Shown one piece after another: positions 8,658-17,674 of a DNA stretch of 64,000 bases. This stretch comes from Actinacidiphila yanglinensis (lineage in GTDB: Bacteria > Actinomycetota > Actinomycetes > Streptomycetales > Streptomycetaceae), in assembly GCF_900107965.1 (NCBI RefSeq), contig NZ_FNVU01000011.1, positions 124,001 through 188,000 of the forward strand, read 5' to 3'. The number at the start of each line of letters is the position of its first letter. Positions within the stretch are counted from its first letter, which is position 1. The position numbers and the translations under genes were made by a program. The notes under the pieces were generated by a model. It had not been told where the DNA came from and made no database searches. It saw only the letters and a program-made list of their open reading frames with translations.

Positions 8658-9043
8658 GGTGACCCCCTGCAAGGTAAGACCGTCTGCGTCCCCGGGCTCC
8701 GCCGCTGGTCGTGGGGCAGCGTCGAGGCTGACCCGCGAGGGAACCGCCACCCACGATAGCCCCAATGGCCTTTCCGGCAGAGGCGGTTGAATGGGATTCC
8801 AAGCCTCCGCAGGCGTATATGCAGGAAGGGGGCACGGTGGCATATGACTGGGTCATTGCCCTCTTTGCGGCGATCTGCAAGTGCTGTTCTGCCGGGGGCT
8901 CACGGAGGCGGGAATAAGGCCGGCGCGCGCTCCGGTTGCACCCCTTGCGGGCGTCCGTCGCCCGGCACGGCACCCGGCTCGGTGGGCGAGGTCCTCCCAC
9001 CCCGCGCGGGGCGCGACGATCGAGGACCGAGGAGGCGCCCGCA
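8658..9043. other. Divergent promoter region, IclR / luciferase-like oxidoreductase
   Basis: 386 bp without a credible gene. It contains an imperfect inverted repeat with arms ATATGC (8817-8822) and GCATAT (8840-8845), and a smaller one, TTGC-N8-GCAA, near 8865-8880. Either could be the operator of the IclR regulator, but this rests only on position. Confidence 0.4.
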
Positions 9044-10168
<1,125 letters not shown>

Positions 10169-10267
10169 ACGCGTCGGCGCCGGTTACGCCCTGGTTACCC
10201 GCCGGTCGGTGGTCCGGCCGGCCGCCGGCCGCCGGCCCCTGCTTAAGGGCGTCTTAACGCCCCCGCA

Positions 10268-10300
10268 AAGCCGCTCGTCATCGCCGCGGACGAGCGGCTT
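10268..10300 (+). terminator. Hairpin terminator after the luciferase-like gene
   Basis: A perfect 12-bp stem (AAGCCGCTCGTC with GACGAGCGGCTT) and 9-base loop, 100 bases after the stop and before the chitinase promoter. Confidence 0.75.
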
Positions 10301-10343
10301 CGCCCTGTCCGCCCGGCGGCCCGCCGCGCCCCGCCACCGCCAG

Positions 10344-10375
10344 ATTGGTCTAGTCCAAGTCTGGTTCAGACCATT
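10344..10375. promoter_or_regulatory. Two DasR-like (dre) elements upstream of chitinase
   Basis: Site 1 (10345-10358, TTGGTCTAGTCCAA) and site 2 (10360-10375, TCTGGTTCAGACCATT) resemble the consensus TGGTCTAGACCA of the DasR operator, with 11 of 12 and about 10 of 12 matches. DasR is the N-acetylglucosamine regulator that represses chitinase genes in Streptomyces. Site 2 touches the -35 box at 10374, which fits repression. Confidence 0.75.
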
Positions 10376-10402
10376 GACGTGCACTTGACCAAGGGTTAAC
10401 CA
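10374..10402 (+). promoter_or_regulatory. Sigma70-like promoter of the GH18 chitinase
   Basis: -35 TTGACG (10374-10379), 17-base spacer, -10 TAACCA (10397-10402), about 45 bases before the start codon and immediately downstream of the DasR-like sites. Confidence 0.65.
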
Positions 10403-10448
10403 TTCTGGTCGCCCCCTGTTGTTCCTCCTTCTCCCCCCGGAGGTACTT

Positions 10449-12353
10449 GTGCAAGCCAGGTCAAGGAAGAGAACGTTCGTGGCCGCGGCCACGAGCGCCG
10501 CCGTCGGACTGGGGCTGTTCACCGCCCTCTTCGGCGGTATCGGCACCGCGCAGGCCGACTCCAGCGGCAGTGCCGCCAAGGCCGCGGCTGCCGCTCAGCC
10601 CGCGGCGGCGACCGCCTCCAGCGGCGGGGTCAAGATCGCGTACTACGACCAGTGGAGCGTCTACGGCAACGCCTTCTACCCCAAGAACCTGGACACCGAA
10701 GGCATCGCCGGCAAGCTCGACATCCTCAACTACTCGTTCGAGAACATCGATCCGAACAACCTCACGTGCTTCGAGGCGACCAAGGCGTCGGACTCCACGA
10801 ACGAGCAGGACCCGAACGCGGGCGACGGCGCGGGCGACGCGTTCGCCGACTACCAGAAGTCCTTCGGCGCCGACATCAGCGTCAACGGCACCGCCGACGT
10901 CTACAACCAGCCGATCGTGGGCAACTTCAACCAGCTCAAGGAGCTGAAGGCGAAGTACCCGAACCTGAAGATCATCGCCTCGCTCGGCGGGTGGACGTAC
11001 TCCAAGTACTTCTCCGACGCCGCCGCGACCGACGCCGGCCGCAAGAAGCTGGTCAGCTCCTGCATCGACATGTTCATCAAGGGCAACCTCCCGGTGCAGG
11101 GCGGCTACGGCGGCACCGGCAGCGCGGCCGGGATCTTCGACGGCTTCGACATCGACTGGGAGTACCCCGGCTCGCCCAACGGCCACGTCGGCAACCACTA
11201 CAGCGCGAACGACAAGGCCAACTTCACCAAGCTGCTGGCCGAGTTCCGCACCGAGCTGGACGCCTACGGGGCGGCCAACGGCGGCAAGCACATGCTGCTC
11301 ACCGCGGCGCTGCCGTCCGGCCAGGACAAGATCTCCACCATCGAGACCGACAAGATCGGGCAGTACCTCGACTACGCGAACGTCATGACGTACGACATGC
11401 ACGGCGCGTTCGAGACCACCGGCCCGACCAACGTCCAGGACCCGGTCTACCAGTCGCCGAACGACCCCTCCGCGGCGATCCCGCCCGGCACCGAGAAGTA
11501 CAGCACCGACAACGCCATCAAGGCCTGGACCCAGGGCGATGCGGCCTACGGGATCCCAGGGGGCATGCCGGCCAGCAAGATCACCATGGGCTATCCGCTG
11601 TACTACAGAGGCTGGACCGGAGTGGCGGCGGGCAGTAACCACGGTCTCTACCAGCCGGCGACCGGACCCGCCGCGGCCCGCAGTATCAGCGCGGTCCCGG
11701 GTGTGGCGTACTACAAGGAACTGAGCGGCATCGTCGACAACGCCTCGGACACCTTCTACGACCCGCAGTCGCAGGCGAACTACTTCTACAACGGCACCGA
11801 GTTCTGGACCGGCCTCGGCGCCCAGGAGATCCAGTCCAAGGCGGACTACGCGCACTGCAACGGGCTCGGCGGCTCGATGATGTACTCGCTGCTCGACCTC
11901 GATCCGGGGACGACGCTCTTCAACAAGATCATCACCGCGACCAACGGATCGGCATCCAGCTGCTCCGGCGGCACCACCGGCGGCACCACGTCCGGGACGT
12001 CCAGCGGCACCTCGTCGGGCACCACGGCCGGCACCACCACCGGGACGACCTCCGGCACGAGCACCGGCACGACCTCCGGGACCACGGCCGGCACCACCTC
12101 GGGCACCACGTCCGGGACGACCTCCGGGACGACCTCCGGCACGTCGACCGGTACGTCCACCGGCAGTTCGTCCGGCACCACGGGCGGCACCGGCGGCTGC
12201 ACGCTCCCGTCCTGGAGCTCCTCGGCCATCTACGTCGGCGGCAACCAGGTCTCGTGGAACGGCCACAACTGGCAGGCCAAGTGGTGGACCACCAACGAGG
12301 AGCCCGGCACCACCGGCGAATGGGGTGTGTGGCAGGACCTCGGCGCCTGCTGA
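10449..12353 (+). CDS. Secreted GH18 chitinase with C-terminal CBM5/12 chitin-binding domain
   Basis: A 634-residue precursor from GTG 10449, with GGAGGT upstream. A Sec signal peptide ('RKRTFVAAATSAAVGLGLF', cleavage near 'GTAQA') leads into a GH18 catalytic domain (about residues 60-500) with the motif DGFDIDWEYPG; the catalytic Glu is E238. 'SLGGWTYSKYF' and 'VMTYDMHGAFE' are further GH18 signatures. A 65-residue Gly/Thr/Ser linker of GTTSGT-type repeats connects to a C-terminal CBM5/12 domain ('WSSSAIYVGGNQVSWNGHNW', 'WWTTNEEPG', 'WGVWQDLGAC'). The enzyme cleaves chitin outside the cell. The DasR-like elements and promoter just upstream indicate control by N-acetylglucosamine. A 14-bp terminator hairpin follows. 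Confidence 0.96.
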   Translation: MQARSRKRTFVAAATSAAVGLGLFTALFGGIGTAQADSSGSAAKAAAAAQPAAATASSGGVKIAYYDQWSVYGNAFYPKNLDTEGIAGKLDILNYSFENIDPNNLTCFEATKASDSTNEQDPNAGDGAGDAFADYQKSFGADISVNGTADVYNQPIVGNFNQLKELKAKYPNLKIIASLGGWTYSKYFSDAAATDAGRKKLVSSCIDMFIKGNLPVQGGYGGTGSAAGIFDGFDIDWEYPGSPNGHVGNHYSANDKANFTKLLAEFRTELDAYGAANGGKHMLLTAALPSGQDKISTIETDKIGQYLDYANVMTYDMHGAFETTGPTNVQDPVYQSPNDPSAAIPPGTEKYSTDNAIKAWTQGDAAYGIPGGMPASKITMGYPLYYRGWTGVAAGSNHGLYQPATGPAAARSISAVPGVAYYKELSGIVDNASDTFYDPQSQANYFYNGTEFWTGLGAQEIQSKADYAHCNGLGGSMMYSLLDLDPGTTLFNKIITATNGSASSCSGGTTGGTTSGTSSGTSSGTTAGTTTGTTSGTSTGTTSGTTAGTTSGTTSGTTSGTTSGTSTGTSTGSSSGTTGGTGGCTLPSWSSSAIYVGGNQVSWNGHNWQAKWWTTNEEPGTTGEWGVWQDLGAC

Positions 12354-12403
12354 CCCCTCCCGACCCCCCACACCGGGCGCGCCCTCGCGCGCGCCCGCCC
12401 TCC

Positions 12404-12442
12404 GGGGCCCGCGTCCTTACTCCCCCCGAGGACGCGGGCCCC
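12404..12442 (+). terminator. Terminator hairpin after chitinase
   Basis: A perfect 14-bp stem (GGGGCCCGCGTCCT with AGGACGCGGGCCCC) with an 11-base loop, 50 bases after the chitinase stop. Confidence 0.8.
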
Positions 12443-12465
12443 GACCCCTCGCTATCTTCGGGGCC

Positions 12466-12909
12466 GTGAAGAGATATGTGATCCACGGACGGGAGGGCCT
12501 GGATCTGGGCCCGGCGCCGGGCCCGATCGCCTTCGGACAGCGGCGCGCCGAGGTCACGGCCCTGCTCGGCGACGACCCGGCGGTCTTCCGTATGGAGGGC
12601 AGGCTGCGGGACTACTTCCACCGCTGGTCCCTGAACCTCTCCTACGACGACGCGGAGCGGCTGGAGTTCGTCGCGGTGGAACTCGGTCCCGAAGTGCATT
12701 ACCGCGGGGTCCCGTTGCTCGGACCGCCCTACGAGGACGTGCACGCCGAGCTGACCGCGCTCGGCCTGCACGGGGTCGAGGGCAAGGCCGGAATCGCCTT
12801 CAACGACCTCGGCTTCGCGGTCCTCGGCGCCCCGGACGACCCCCTGGTCCACACCTGGGGCGTCGAGATCTACCCGCCCGGCACGGAACTCGACCTCGAC
12901 GACTACTGA
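12466..12909 (+). CDS. Conserved-type hypothetical protein
   Basis: A 147-residue acidic protein beginning 'MKRYVIHGREGLDLGPAPG'. GTG 12466 has no ribosome site, but a TATCTT -10-like hexamer lies about 8 bases upstream (12453-12458), so the transcript may be leaderless, which is common in Streptomyces. The sequence is dominated by beta-prone segments ('SLNLSYDDAERLEFVAVEL', 'AGIAFNDLGFAVLGAP') and has no signal peptide or membrane segment. Codon use is typical of a real gene. I do not recognise the family. It is bounded by strong terminators on both sides, so it is monocistronic. Confidence 0.75.
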   Translation: MKRYVIHGREGLDLGPAPGPIAFGQRRAEVTALLGDDPAVFRMEGRLRDYFHRWSLNLSYDDAERLEFVAVELGPEVHYRGVPLLGPPYEDVHAELTALGLHGVEGKAGIAFNDLGFAVLGAPDDPLVHTWGVEIYPPGTELDLDDY

Positions 12910-12931
12910 GCGGGAGCGGTCGCGCGCGGCA

Positions 12932-12974
12932 GCAGGCCGCCGGACGCGGGGGTTGGTCCGCGCCGGCGGCCTGC
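12932..12974. terminator. Bidirectional terminator between convergent genes
   Basis: A 12-bp perfect outer stem (GCAGGCCGCCGG with CCGGCGGCCTGC) with a further inner CGGAC/GTCCG pairing, between the hypothetical gene and the end of the leftward beta-helix gene. Confidence 0.75.
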
Positions 12975-12992
12975 CGGTGAGGGTTCCGCGGG

Positions 12993-13904
12993 TCAGCCGA
13001 TGCAGCCGGGGACCGCGGTCGGGCTGGTGAGGCAGTTGTTCGGGGTGTTCGCGGCGACGCGGCTGATGCGCAGGTTCACCGTGCCGCCGTTGTTGTAGAC
13101 CCCGCCGGGGTTCGTCCCGCCGGCCGTGTTGTTGGTGATGTTGCTCACGTTGACGGTGGAGGTCCCGCCGCTGACGCCGGGCACGCCGTTGGCGAGGCCG
13201 GCGCCGGGGCCGTTCGGGGTGGTGTTGTTGGTGAGGTTGCTGGCGTTGAGGGTCAGCGTCCCGATGTTGGCGATGCCGCCGCCCGCGTTGCCGGCCGTGT
13301 TCCCGCTGACCTGGGTGGCGTTGAGCACGAGCGTTCCGTCGTTGACCAGGCCGCCGCCGTTGTTCGCGGCGGTGTTGGCCGAGACGGTGCTCGCGGTGAA
13401 CTGGGCCTGGGAGCCGTTGAACACGCTGACGCCGCCACCGTAGTTGGCGCTGTTGCCGCGGATCACGCTGGCGGTGACGGTCAGGCTGCCGTTGCCGGTG
13501 ACGACGACCCCGCCGCCGGCCCCGGGCTGGACGGAACTGCCCGTCGCGTTGCCGTTGGTGAGAACGGCCGAACGCAGCGTCAGGTTGCCGCCGTCGACGG
13601 TGAGGATGCGGAACGTCCCGGACGTCCGGGTGAGGGTCGCACCGTTGCCGTTGACGACGACCGGCGAGGTGACGGCGGGGAGTTCGGCCGTCAGCCCGTA
13701 GGTGCAGCCGGGCGCCAGGTTGAGGGTGTCGCTCCCGGGGGTTCCGTTGGCCGTGTTGATGGCGGCCCGCAGAGCGGCCTCGCTGCATCCCACGGGAAGC
13801 GTCGCCGCGGAGGCCGAGGTGGCCAGTGCCGTCGAGGCGAGCGTGAGCGCTCCTCCTATGCACAGCACCTGGGCGGTCCGGACGAGGGACAGTCGGGTGA
13901 GCAT
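12993..13904 (-). CDS. Secreted right-handed beta-helix surface protein
   Basis: A 303-residue precursor with a Sec signal peptide ('VRTAQVLCIGGALTLASTAL' then 'TSASA'). The mature part starts with a 'CSEAALRAAINTANGTPGSD' segment, which is the entry pattern of CSLREAI/Pmp-type beta-helix proteins. It then has regularly spaced Asn-, Gly- and Thr-rich coils ('GGGVVVTGNGSLTVTASVIR', 'GGGLVNDGTLVLNATQVSG', 'GGGIANIGTLTLNASNLTN') that form a parallel beta-helix. Two cysteines near the C-terminus ('NNCLTSPTAVPGCIG') may cap the helix by a disulfide. No catalytic motif or sorting signal is seen. Probably an exported surface or adhesion protein. Confidence 0.85.
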   Translation of the reverse strand: MLTRLSLVRTAQVLCIGGALTLASTALATSASAATLPVGCSEAALRAAINTANGTPGSDTLNLAPGCTYGLTAELPAVTSPVVVNGNGATLTRTSGTFRILTVDGGNLTLRSAVLTNGNATGSSVQPGAGGGVVVTGNGSLTVTASVIRGNSANYGGGVSVFNGSQAQFTASTVSANTAANNGGGLVNDGTLVLNATQVSGNTAGNAGGGIANIGTLTLNASNLTNNTTPNGPGAGLANGVPGVSGGTSTVNVSNITNNTAGGTNPGGVYNNGGTVNLRISRVAANTPNNCLTSPTAVPGCIG

Positions 13905-14174
13905 GTCACTCCTTCTGCAGTGGTGTCCGCCGCGAACCGCCCCTCGGGTGAACGGCCGCCGGGCGCCGCGGTCGGAAGGTCGGGCAAGAGGTCCCCGCCC
14001 GGCTGCCGGGTGTCGCGGCGGGTGGCCCGATTTACGCCTGGTGGGCGTGCGGGATGCGTCTGCTGGCCGAACGCCGGGCGGCCGGGGGCGACGCCGGCGG
14101 TGCGGGCCGTGCCGCCGGGTGGCGCGCAGCCGACCGGGTGGCGGAGCCGGCCGCGAAGCAGGGACAGCGACGGG

Positions 14175-15983
14175 TCAGTTGAGGAGCCGGGAGATGCTCG
14201 CGGCGGCGACCGGGCGGGAGTAGTGCCAGCCCTGGCCGGTGTCGCAGCCGATCCGGCGGAGGCGGTCGGCCTGGTCGGCGTTCTCGACGCACTCCGCCGT
14301 GACGGTGAGGCCGAGGCGGTGGGCGAGGTCCACCAGGGCCTCGACGATGGTCTCGTCGGCCGGGTTGGGGTGTTCGGCCGAGCGGAAGCCCTGCACGAAG
14401 GAGCCGTCGAGCTTGAGGGCGGAGACGGGCAGGCGGCTCATGTACGCGAGGTTGGAGTAGCCGGTGCCGAAGTCGTCGATGGCGATGCGCACCCCCATCT
14501 CGTGCAGCGCGTGCAGGGCCTGGAGGGGGCGGCCGGCGCTGCCCATGACGGCCGACTCGGTGAGTTCGAGCTGGAGCAGGTGCGGCGGGAGGCCGGTTTC
14601 GTCGAGGATCGCGGCGACGTCGGCGACCAGGTCGGAGTCCCACACCTGGCGGACCGCCACGTTGACGCTCACCACCAGGGGGGTGCCCGGCCGCTCCTCC
14701 TGCCAGGCGCGGGCCTGCCGGCAGGACTCGGCGAGTACCCAGCGGCCCAGCTGCACGATCGAACCGTCCTCCTCGGCCAGCCCGATGAAGCGGTTGGGCG
14801 CGAGCCGCCCGAAGTGCGGGTGCTCCCAGCGGACCAGGGCCTCCACGCCGCGCAGGTCGCCGGTGTCGAGGGCGACCAGCGGCTGGTAGTCCAGCACGAA
14901 CTCGCCGCGCTCGACGGCCTGCCGCAGCGTGCTGGACAGGGACTGGCGGGTCATCCGGTGCTCGTTGCGCTCCGGGTCGAAGAGCGTCCAGCGGCCCTTG
15001 CCGTCGTCCTTCGCCCAGTACAGCGTGGTGTCGGCGGCCTGCATCAGGCCGGTGGGTGAGGTGCCCTGGGCCTCCCGCTCGACCACGCCGATGCTCGCCG
15101 AGACCGCCAGACGCTGCCCGGCCACCTCGAACGGCCGCTGGAACGACGCCAGTACGGCCTCGGCGAGCTCGGTGGCCTGACCGGTGCCGGTGGAGTCCCG
15201 CAGCAGCAGCGCGAACTCGTCGCCGCCCAGCCGCGCGGTGAGGTGCCCGCCGGGCCCGGCGCAGGTCAGCAGCCGGCCGGCCACCGCGGCGAGCAGCTCG
15301 TCGCCGACGCGGTGCCCGAGGGTGTCGTTGATCGCCTTGAAGCCGTCGAGGTCCAGGTAGCACAGCCCGATCCGGCCGGTGCCGCGCTCGGGGGCGCGCT
15401 CGCACGCCTCGGCCAGCCGCTCGAAGAACAGCGCCCGGTTGGGCAGTCGCGTCACCGGGTCGTGCATCCGCAGGTGCCGCAACTCGCGGCGCAGGGCGTC
15501 GCGTTCGCCGACGTCCTCGACGGTCAGCAGCAGCGGGCGGGTGTCGGTGCGGGCGAGGGTGAGTTCGGCCCGCAGTTCGGTGCCGTCCGCCCGGGTGAGA
15601 TGGCGGGTGCAGCGCAGCCGGCGCCGCCGCCCGGTGACGACCGCGTCGAAGGCGGCGTCGGTGTGCGGGTCACGCGCCGATCCGAGCAGCAGGCGCGCGT
15701 CGCTCGCCACCATGCGCTCCAGGGGGGTGCCCAGCAGCCGTGCGAGCGCGGCGTTGGCCGCCAGCACGGTGCCGTCGGGGCCGAGCAGCGCCATCCCCGT
15801 CCGGGCGACCGCGAAGGCGGCGCGGTAGTCGGCGGGTTCCGCCCCGCGGTGGCCGCCCGGTTCCGCCGCATGGTGCTCGCCCGGCTCCGCGGCATACGAG
15901 GAACGGCCCATCCGATCACTGCGCGTGATGGTCGCTGCCGTGCTGTCGGGCTCGACGCCGGGGCCGCCCGCGGGTCCGCCCAT
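14175..15983 (-). CDS. Cytosolic PAS-GGDEF-EAL cyclic-di-GMP turnover protein
   Basis: A 602-residue protein from ATG 15983 (AGGGAGCA 6 bases upstream). There is no transmembrane segment. A PAS domain occupies about residues 50-160 ('YRAAFAVARTGMALLGPDGT', 'RLLGTPLERMV') with a PAC-like segment after it. The diguanylate cyclase motif GGDEF is intact at residues 253-257. The phosphodiesterase domain begins with EAL at 381-383 ('GVEALVRWEHP') and keeps 'DDFGTGYSNLAYM', 'LKLDGSF' and 'AECVEN', so both activities are possible. The PAS-GGDEF-EAL order without a membrane anchor is that of Streptomyces RmdA/CdgA-type proteins that time sporulation. A repetitive 'AAEPG' stretch precedes the PAS domain. 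The gene is divergent from two metalloprotease genes. Confidence 0.93.
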   Translation of the reverse strand: MGGPAGGPGVEPDSTAATITRSDRMGRSSYAAEPGEHHAAEPGGHRGAEPADYRAAFAVARTGMALLGPDGTVLAANAALARLLGTPLERMVASDARLLLGSARDPHTDAAFDAVVTGRRRRLRCTRHLTRADGTELRAELTLARTDTRPLLLTVEDVGERDALRRELRHLRMHDPVTRLPNRALFFERLAEACERAPERGTGRIGLCYLDLDGFKAINDTLGHRVGDELLAAVAGRLLTCAGPGGHLTARLGGDEFALLLRDSTGTGQATELAEAVLASFQRPFEVAGQRLAVSASIGVVEREAQGTSPTGLMQAADTTLYWAKDDGKGRWTLFDPERNEHRMTRQSLSSTLRQAVERGEFVLDYQPLVALDTGDLRGVEALVRWEHPHFGRLAPNRFIGLAEEDGSIVQLGRWVLAESCRQARAWQEERPGTPLVVSVNVAVRQVWDSDLVADVAAILDETGLPPHLLQLELTESAVMGSAGRPLQALHALHEMGVRIAIDDFGTGYSNLAYMSRLPVSALKLDGSFVQGFRSAEHPNPADETIVEALVDLAHRLGLTVTAECVENADQADRLRRIGCDTGQGWHYSRPVAAASISRLLN

Positions 15984-16341
15984 GGACTGCTCCCTGTTCG
16001 CACTTCCGTCACTGGCGATCATATGGGCTGGCGGAGTTGGCGATCCAGCGCCGCCCTGGTGATTTCCCGCACGCGTGCCGGTCCGGTGACCGCTTCTGCG
16101 CGTTCCGGTCGAGCAACTGATCGCCCTCCGCACACCATGACGCTCGGTAGTCACCCGAAGGGGTTCGCCGCGGCGACTCGCCCGAGGGGTGCGAGCGGGT
16201 GCCGCGCGCCGGGTCGCACCGCCACGCGCCCGCGCCGATCCGGCGCAACCCGCACGGAGCAGCCGAAACCGACAAAGCGCCACAATTCATAGCAATGTGG
16301 TGAGGGTCCCGGACGGAAAACCGAACCTCGCGGAGGTCGTT
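15984..16341. other. Divergent promoter region, GGDEF-EAL gene / M6 protease operon
   Basis: 358 bp between divergent genes. In-frame extensions of both flanking genes cross it but lack ribosome sites and carry Arg-rich residues typical of non-coding high-GC DNA. An AT-richer patch (about 16275-16305) before the protease start is the likely promoter area; no clear operator was found. Confidence 0.5.
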
Positions 16342-17670
16342 GTGCGGCTGCGCCGGTCAGACCTCGCGCCGGACGAGCCGGCGGGCGGTACCCCCGGAAC
16401 GGGTACCGCCCCCCGGCCGTCCGGCGCGGGCCGCCGGGCCCTGCGCGCGTTCGCGGCCGCGGCGGCGGGCTTCGCCGCCCTGGTCGCGTGGACCCTGATG
16501 ACCGGACCGGCCGCGGGCGCGGCGGCCGGCAGCGCGTGCCTGCTGCCGCGCGCCGCCGTGCACCACTCCGAGGGCGTCGACGGCTGGGACGGCGCCTACG
16601 CCCGGCCCAGCGGGGACGTCAAGGCGCTGATGGTCTTCCTGTCCTTCCCGGGCTCCACCCCCGAGTTGACCCCCGCGCAGGTCGCCGCCGACCACTACCC
16701 GGCCACCGGCCGGTTCTGGGAGACCGCCTCGTACGGGAAGTTCCGGCTGCACCTGCACGCCGAGAGCACATGGCTGCGGATGCCGCACCCGGCCACCGAC
16801 TACCTGATCAGCCGTAACTGGGACGCCGCCGACCGCGCCGCCTACCTGCGCGACGCCCTCGCCACCGCCGACCCGACGGTGGACTTCGCGGGGTACGACG
16901 TGATCTACCTCGTCGCCGACCCCGACGCGCCCGGCGTCGACTCCGACGCCACCAAGGTGGTCAACCTCGCCGCACCCATGACCGTCGACGGCAACCCGAT
17001 CCGCCGCATGGTGACCGTCTTCGAGCACCACCCGCCGGACCGCAACGTGCTCGCCCACGAGACCGGGCACGTCTTCGACCTGCCCGACCTGTACTACCAG
17101 CCGCCGCCCGGCAGCAGCGCGGACTGGGACACCCATGTGGGTGACTGGGACCTGATGGGCAGCCAGTTCGGACTGGCCCCCGACCCCTTCGCCTGGCACA
17201 AGTGGCGGCTGGGCTGGCTCGGCGCGGACCAGGTCGGCTGCATCACCGGCATCGGCACCACCTATCACGACCTCAGCCCCGACGAGACCCCCGGCGGCAC
17301 GAAGCTCCTGGTGGTGCGCACCGGTCCGGACAGCGCGCTGGCCATCGAGGCCCGCACCCGTACCGGCAACGACCGCACGGCCTGCCGCGAGGGCGTCCTC
17401 CTCTACACGGTGCGGTCCGACCGCGAGTCGGGCGACGGGCCCATCGACGTGATCGACGGCCATCCCGGGCACTCCGCGTGCGGCGCCACCTCCGTCTACC
17501 CGGCACTGGCCGACGCGCCGCTGGGCGTCGGCGAGTCGTACGCGGTGCCCGACGGCAGCACCCAGGTCACCGTCACCGGCCGGCAGAGCGACGGCACCTG
17601 GTCGGTCCGGGTCTCCGAGGTGGCCACGCACGCCACCGACCAGGACGCCGACACCGGCGCGGCGGGCTGA
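16342..17670 (+). CDS. Membrane-anchored or secreted M6-like metalloprotease, first of a tandem pair
   Basis: A 442-residue protein from GTG 16342 with CGGAGG five bases upstream. One hydrophobic segment near residues 35-60 ('AFAAAAAGFAALVAWTLM') serves as signal peptide or anchor. The catalytic zinc motif is HETGH (residues 239-243) in 'VLAHETGHVFDLPDLYY', typical of M6 (immune inhibitor A-like) proteases; 'DWDLMGSQFG' downstream fits the met-turn region, and 'PFAWHKWRLGWL' is a family hallmark. Several Cys pairs fit an extracytoplasmic protein. The next gene starts 4 bases after the stop and encodes a homologue, so the two form an operon produced by tandem duplication. The peptidase target is unknown. 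Confidence 0.9.
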   Translation: MRLRRSDLAPDEPAGGTPGTGTAPRPSGAGRRALRAFAAAAAGFAALVAWTLMTGPAAGAAAGSACLLPRAAVHHSEGVDGWDGAYARPSGDVKALMVFLSFPGSTPELTPAQVAADHYPATGRFWETASYGKFRLHLHAESTWLRMPHPATDYLISRNWDAADRAAYLRDALATADPTVDFAGYDVIYLVADPDAPGVDSDATKVVNLAAPMTVDGNPIRRMVTVFEHHPPDRNVLAHETGHVFDLPDLYYQPPPGSSADWDTHVGDWDLMGSQFGLAPDPFAWHKWRLGWLGADQVGCITGIGTTYHDLSPDETPGGTKLLVVRTGPDSALAIEARTRTGNDRTACREGVLLYTVRSDRESGDGPIDVIDGHPGHSACGATSVYPALADAPLGVGESYAVPDGSTQVTVTGRQSDGTWSVRVSEVATHATDQDADTGAAG

Positions 17671-17674
17671 CCCG

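Noticed and set aside
11960..12190. CRISPR-like tandem repeats inside the chitinase gene
   Set aside because: The repeats encode a Gly/Thr/Ser linker in frame between catalytic and chitin-binding domains; there are no unique spacers of constant length and no cas genes.
10461..12371. Long open frame opposite the chitinase gene (about 636 codons)
   Set aside because: It mirrors the chitinase codons, has an Arg/Gly/Val-rich composition, no ribosome site and no domain pattern. Similar long antisense frames throughout the window were dropped for the same reason.
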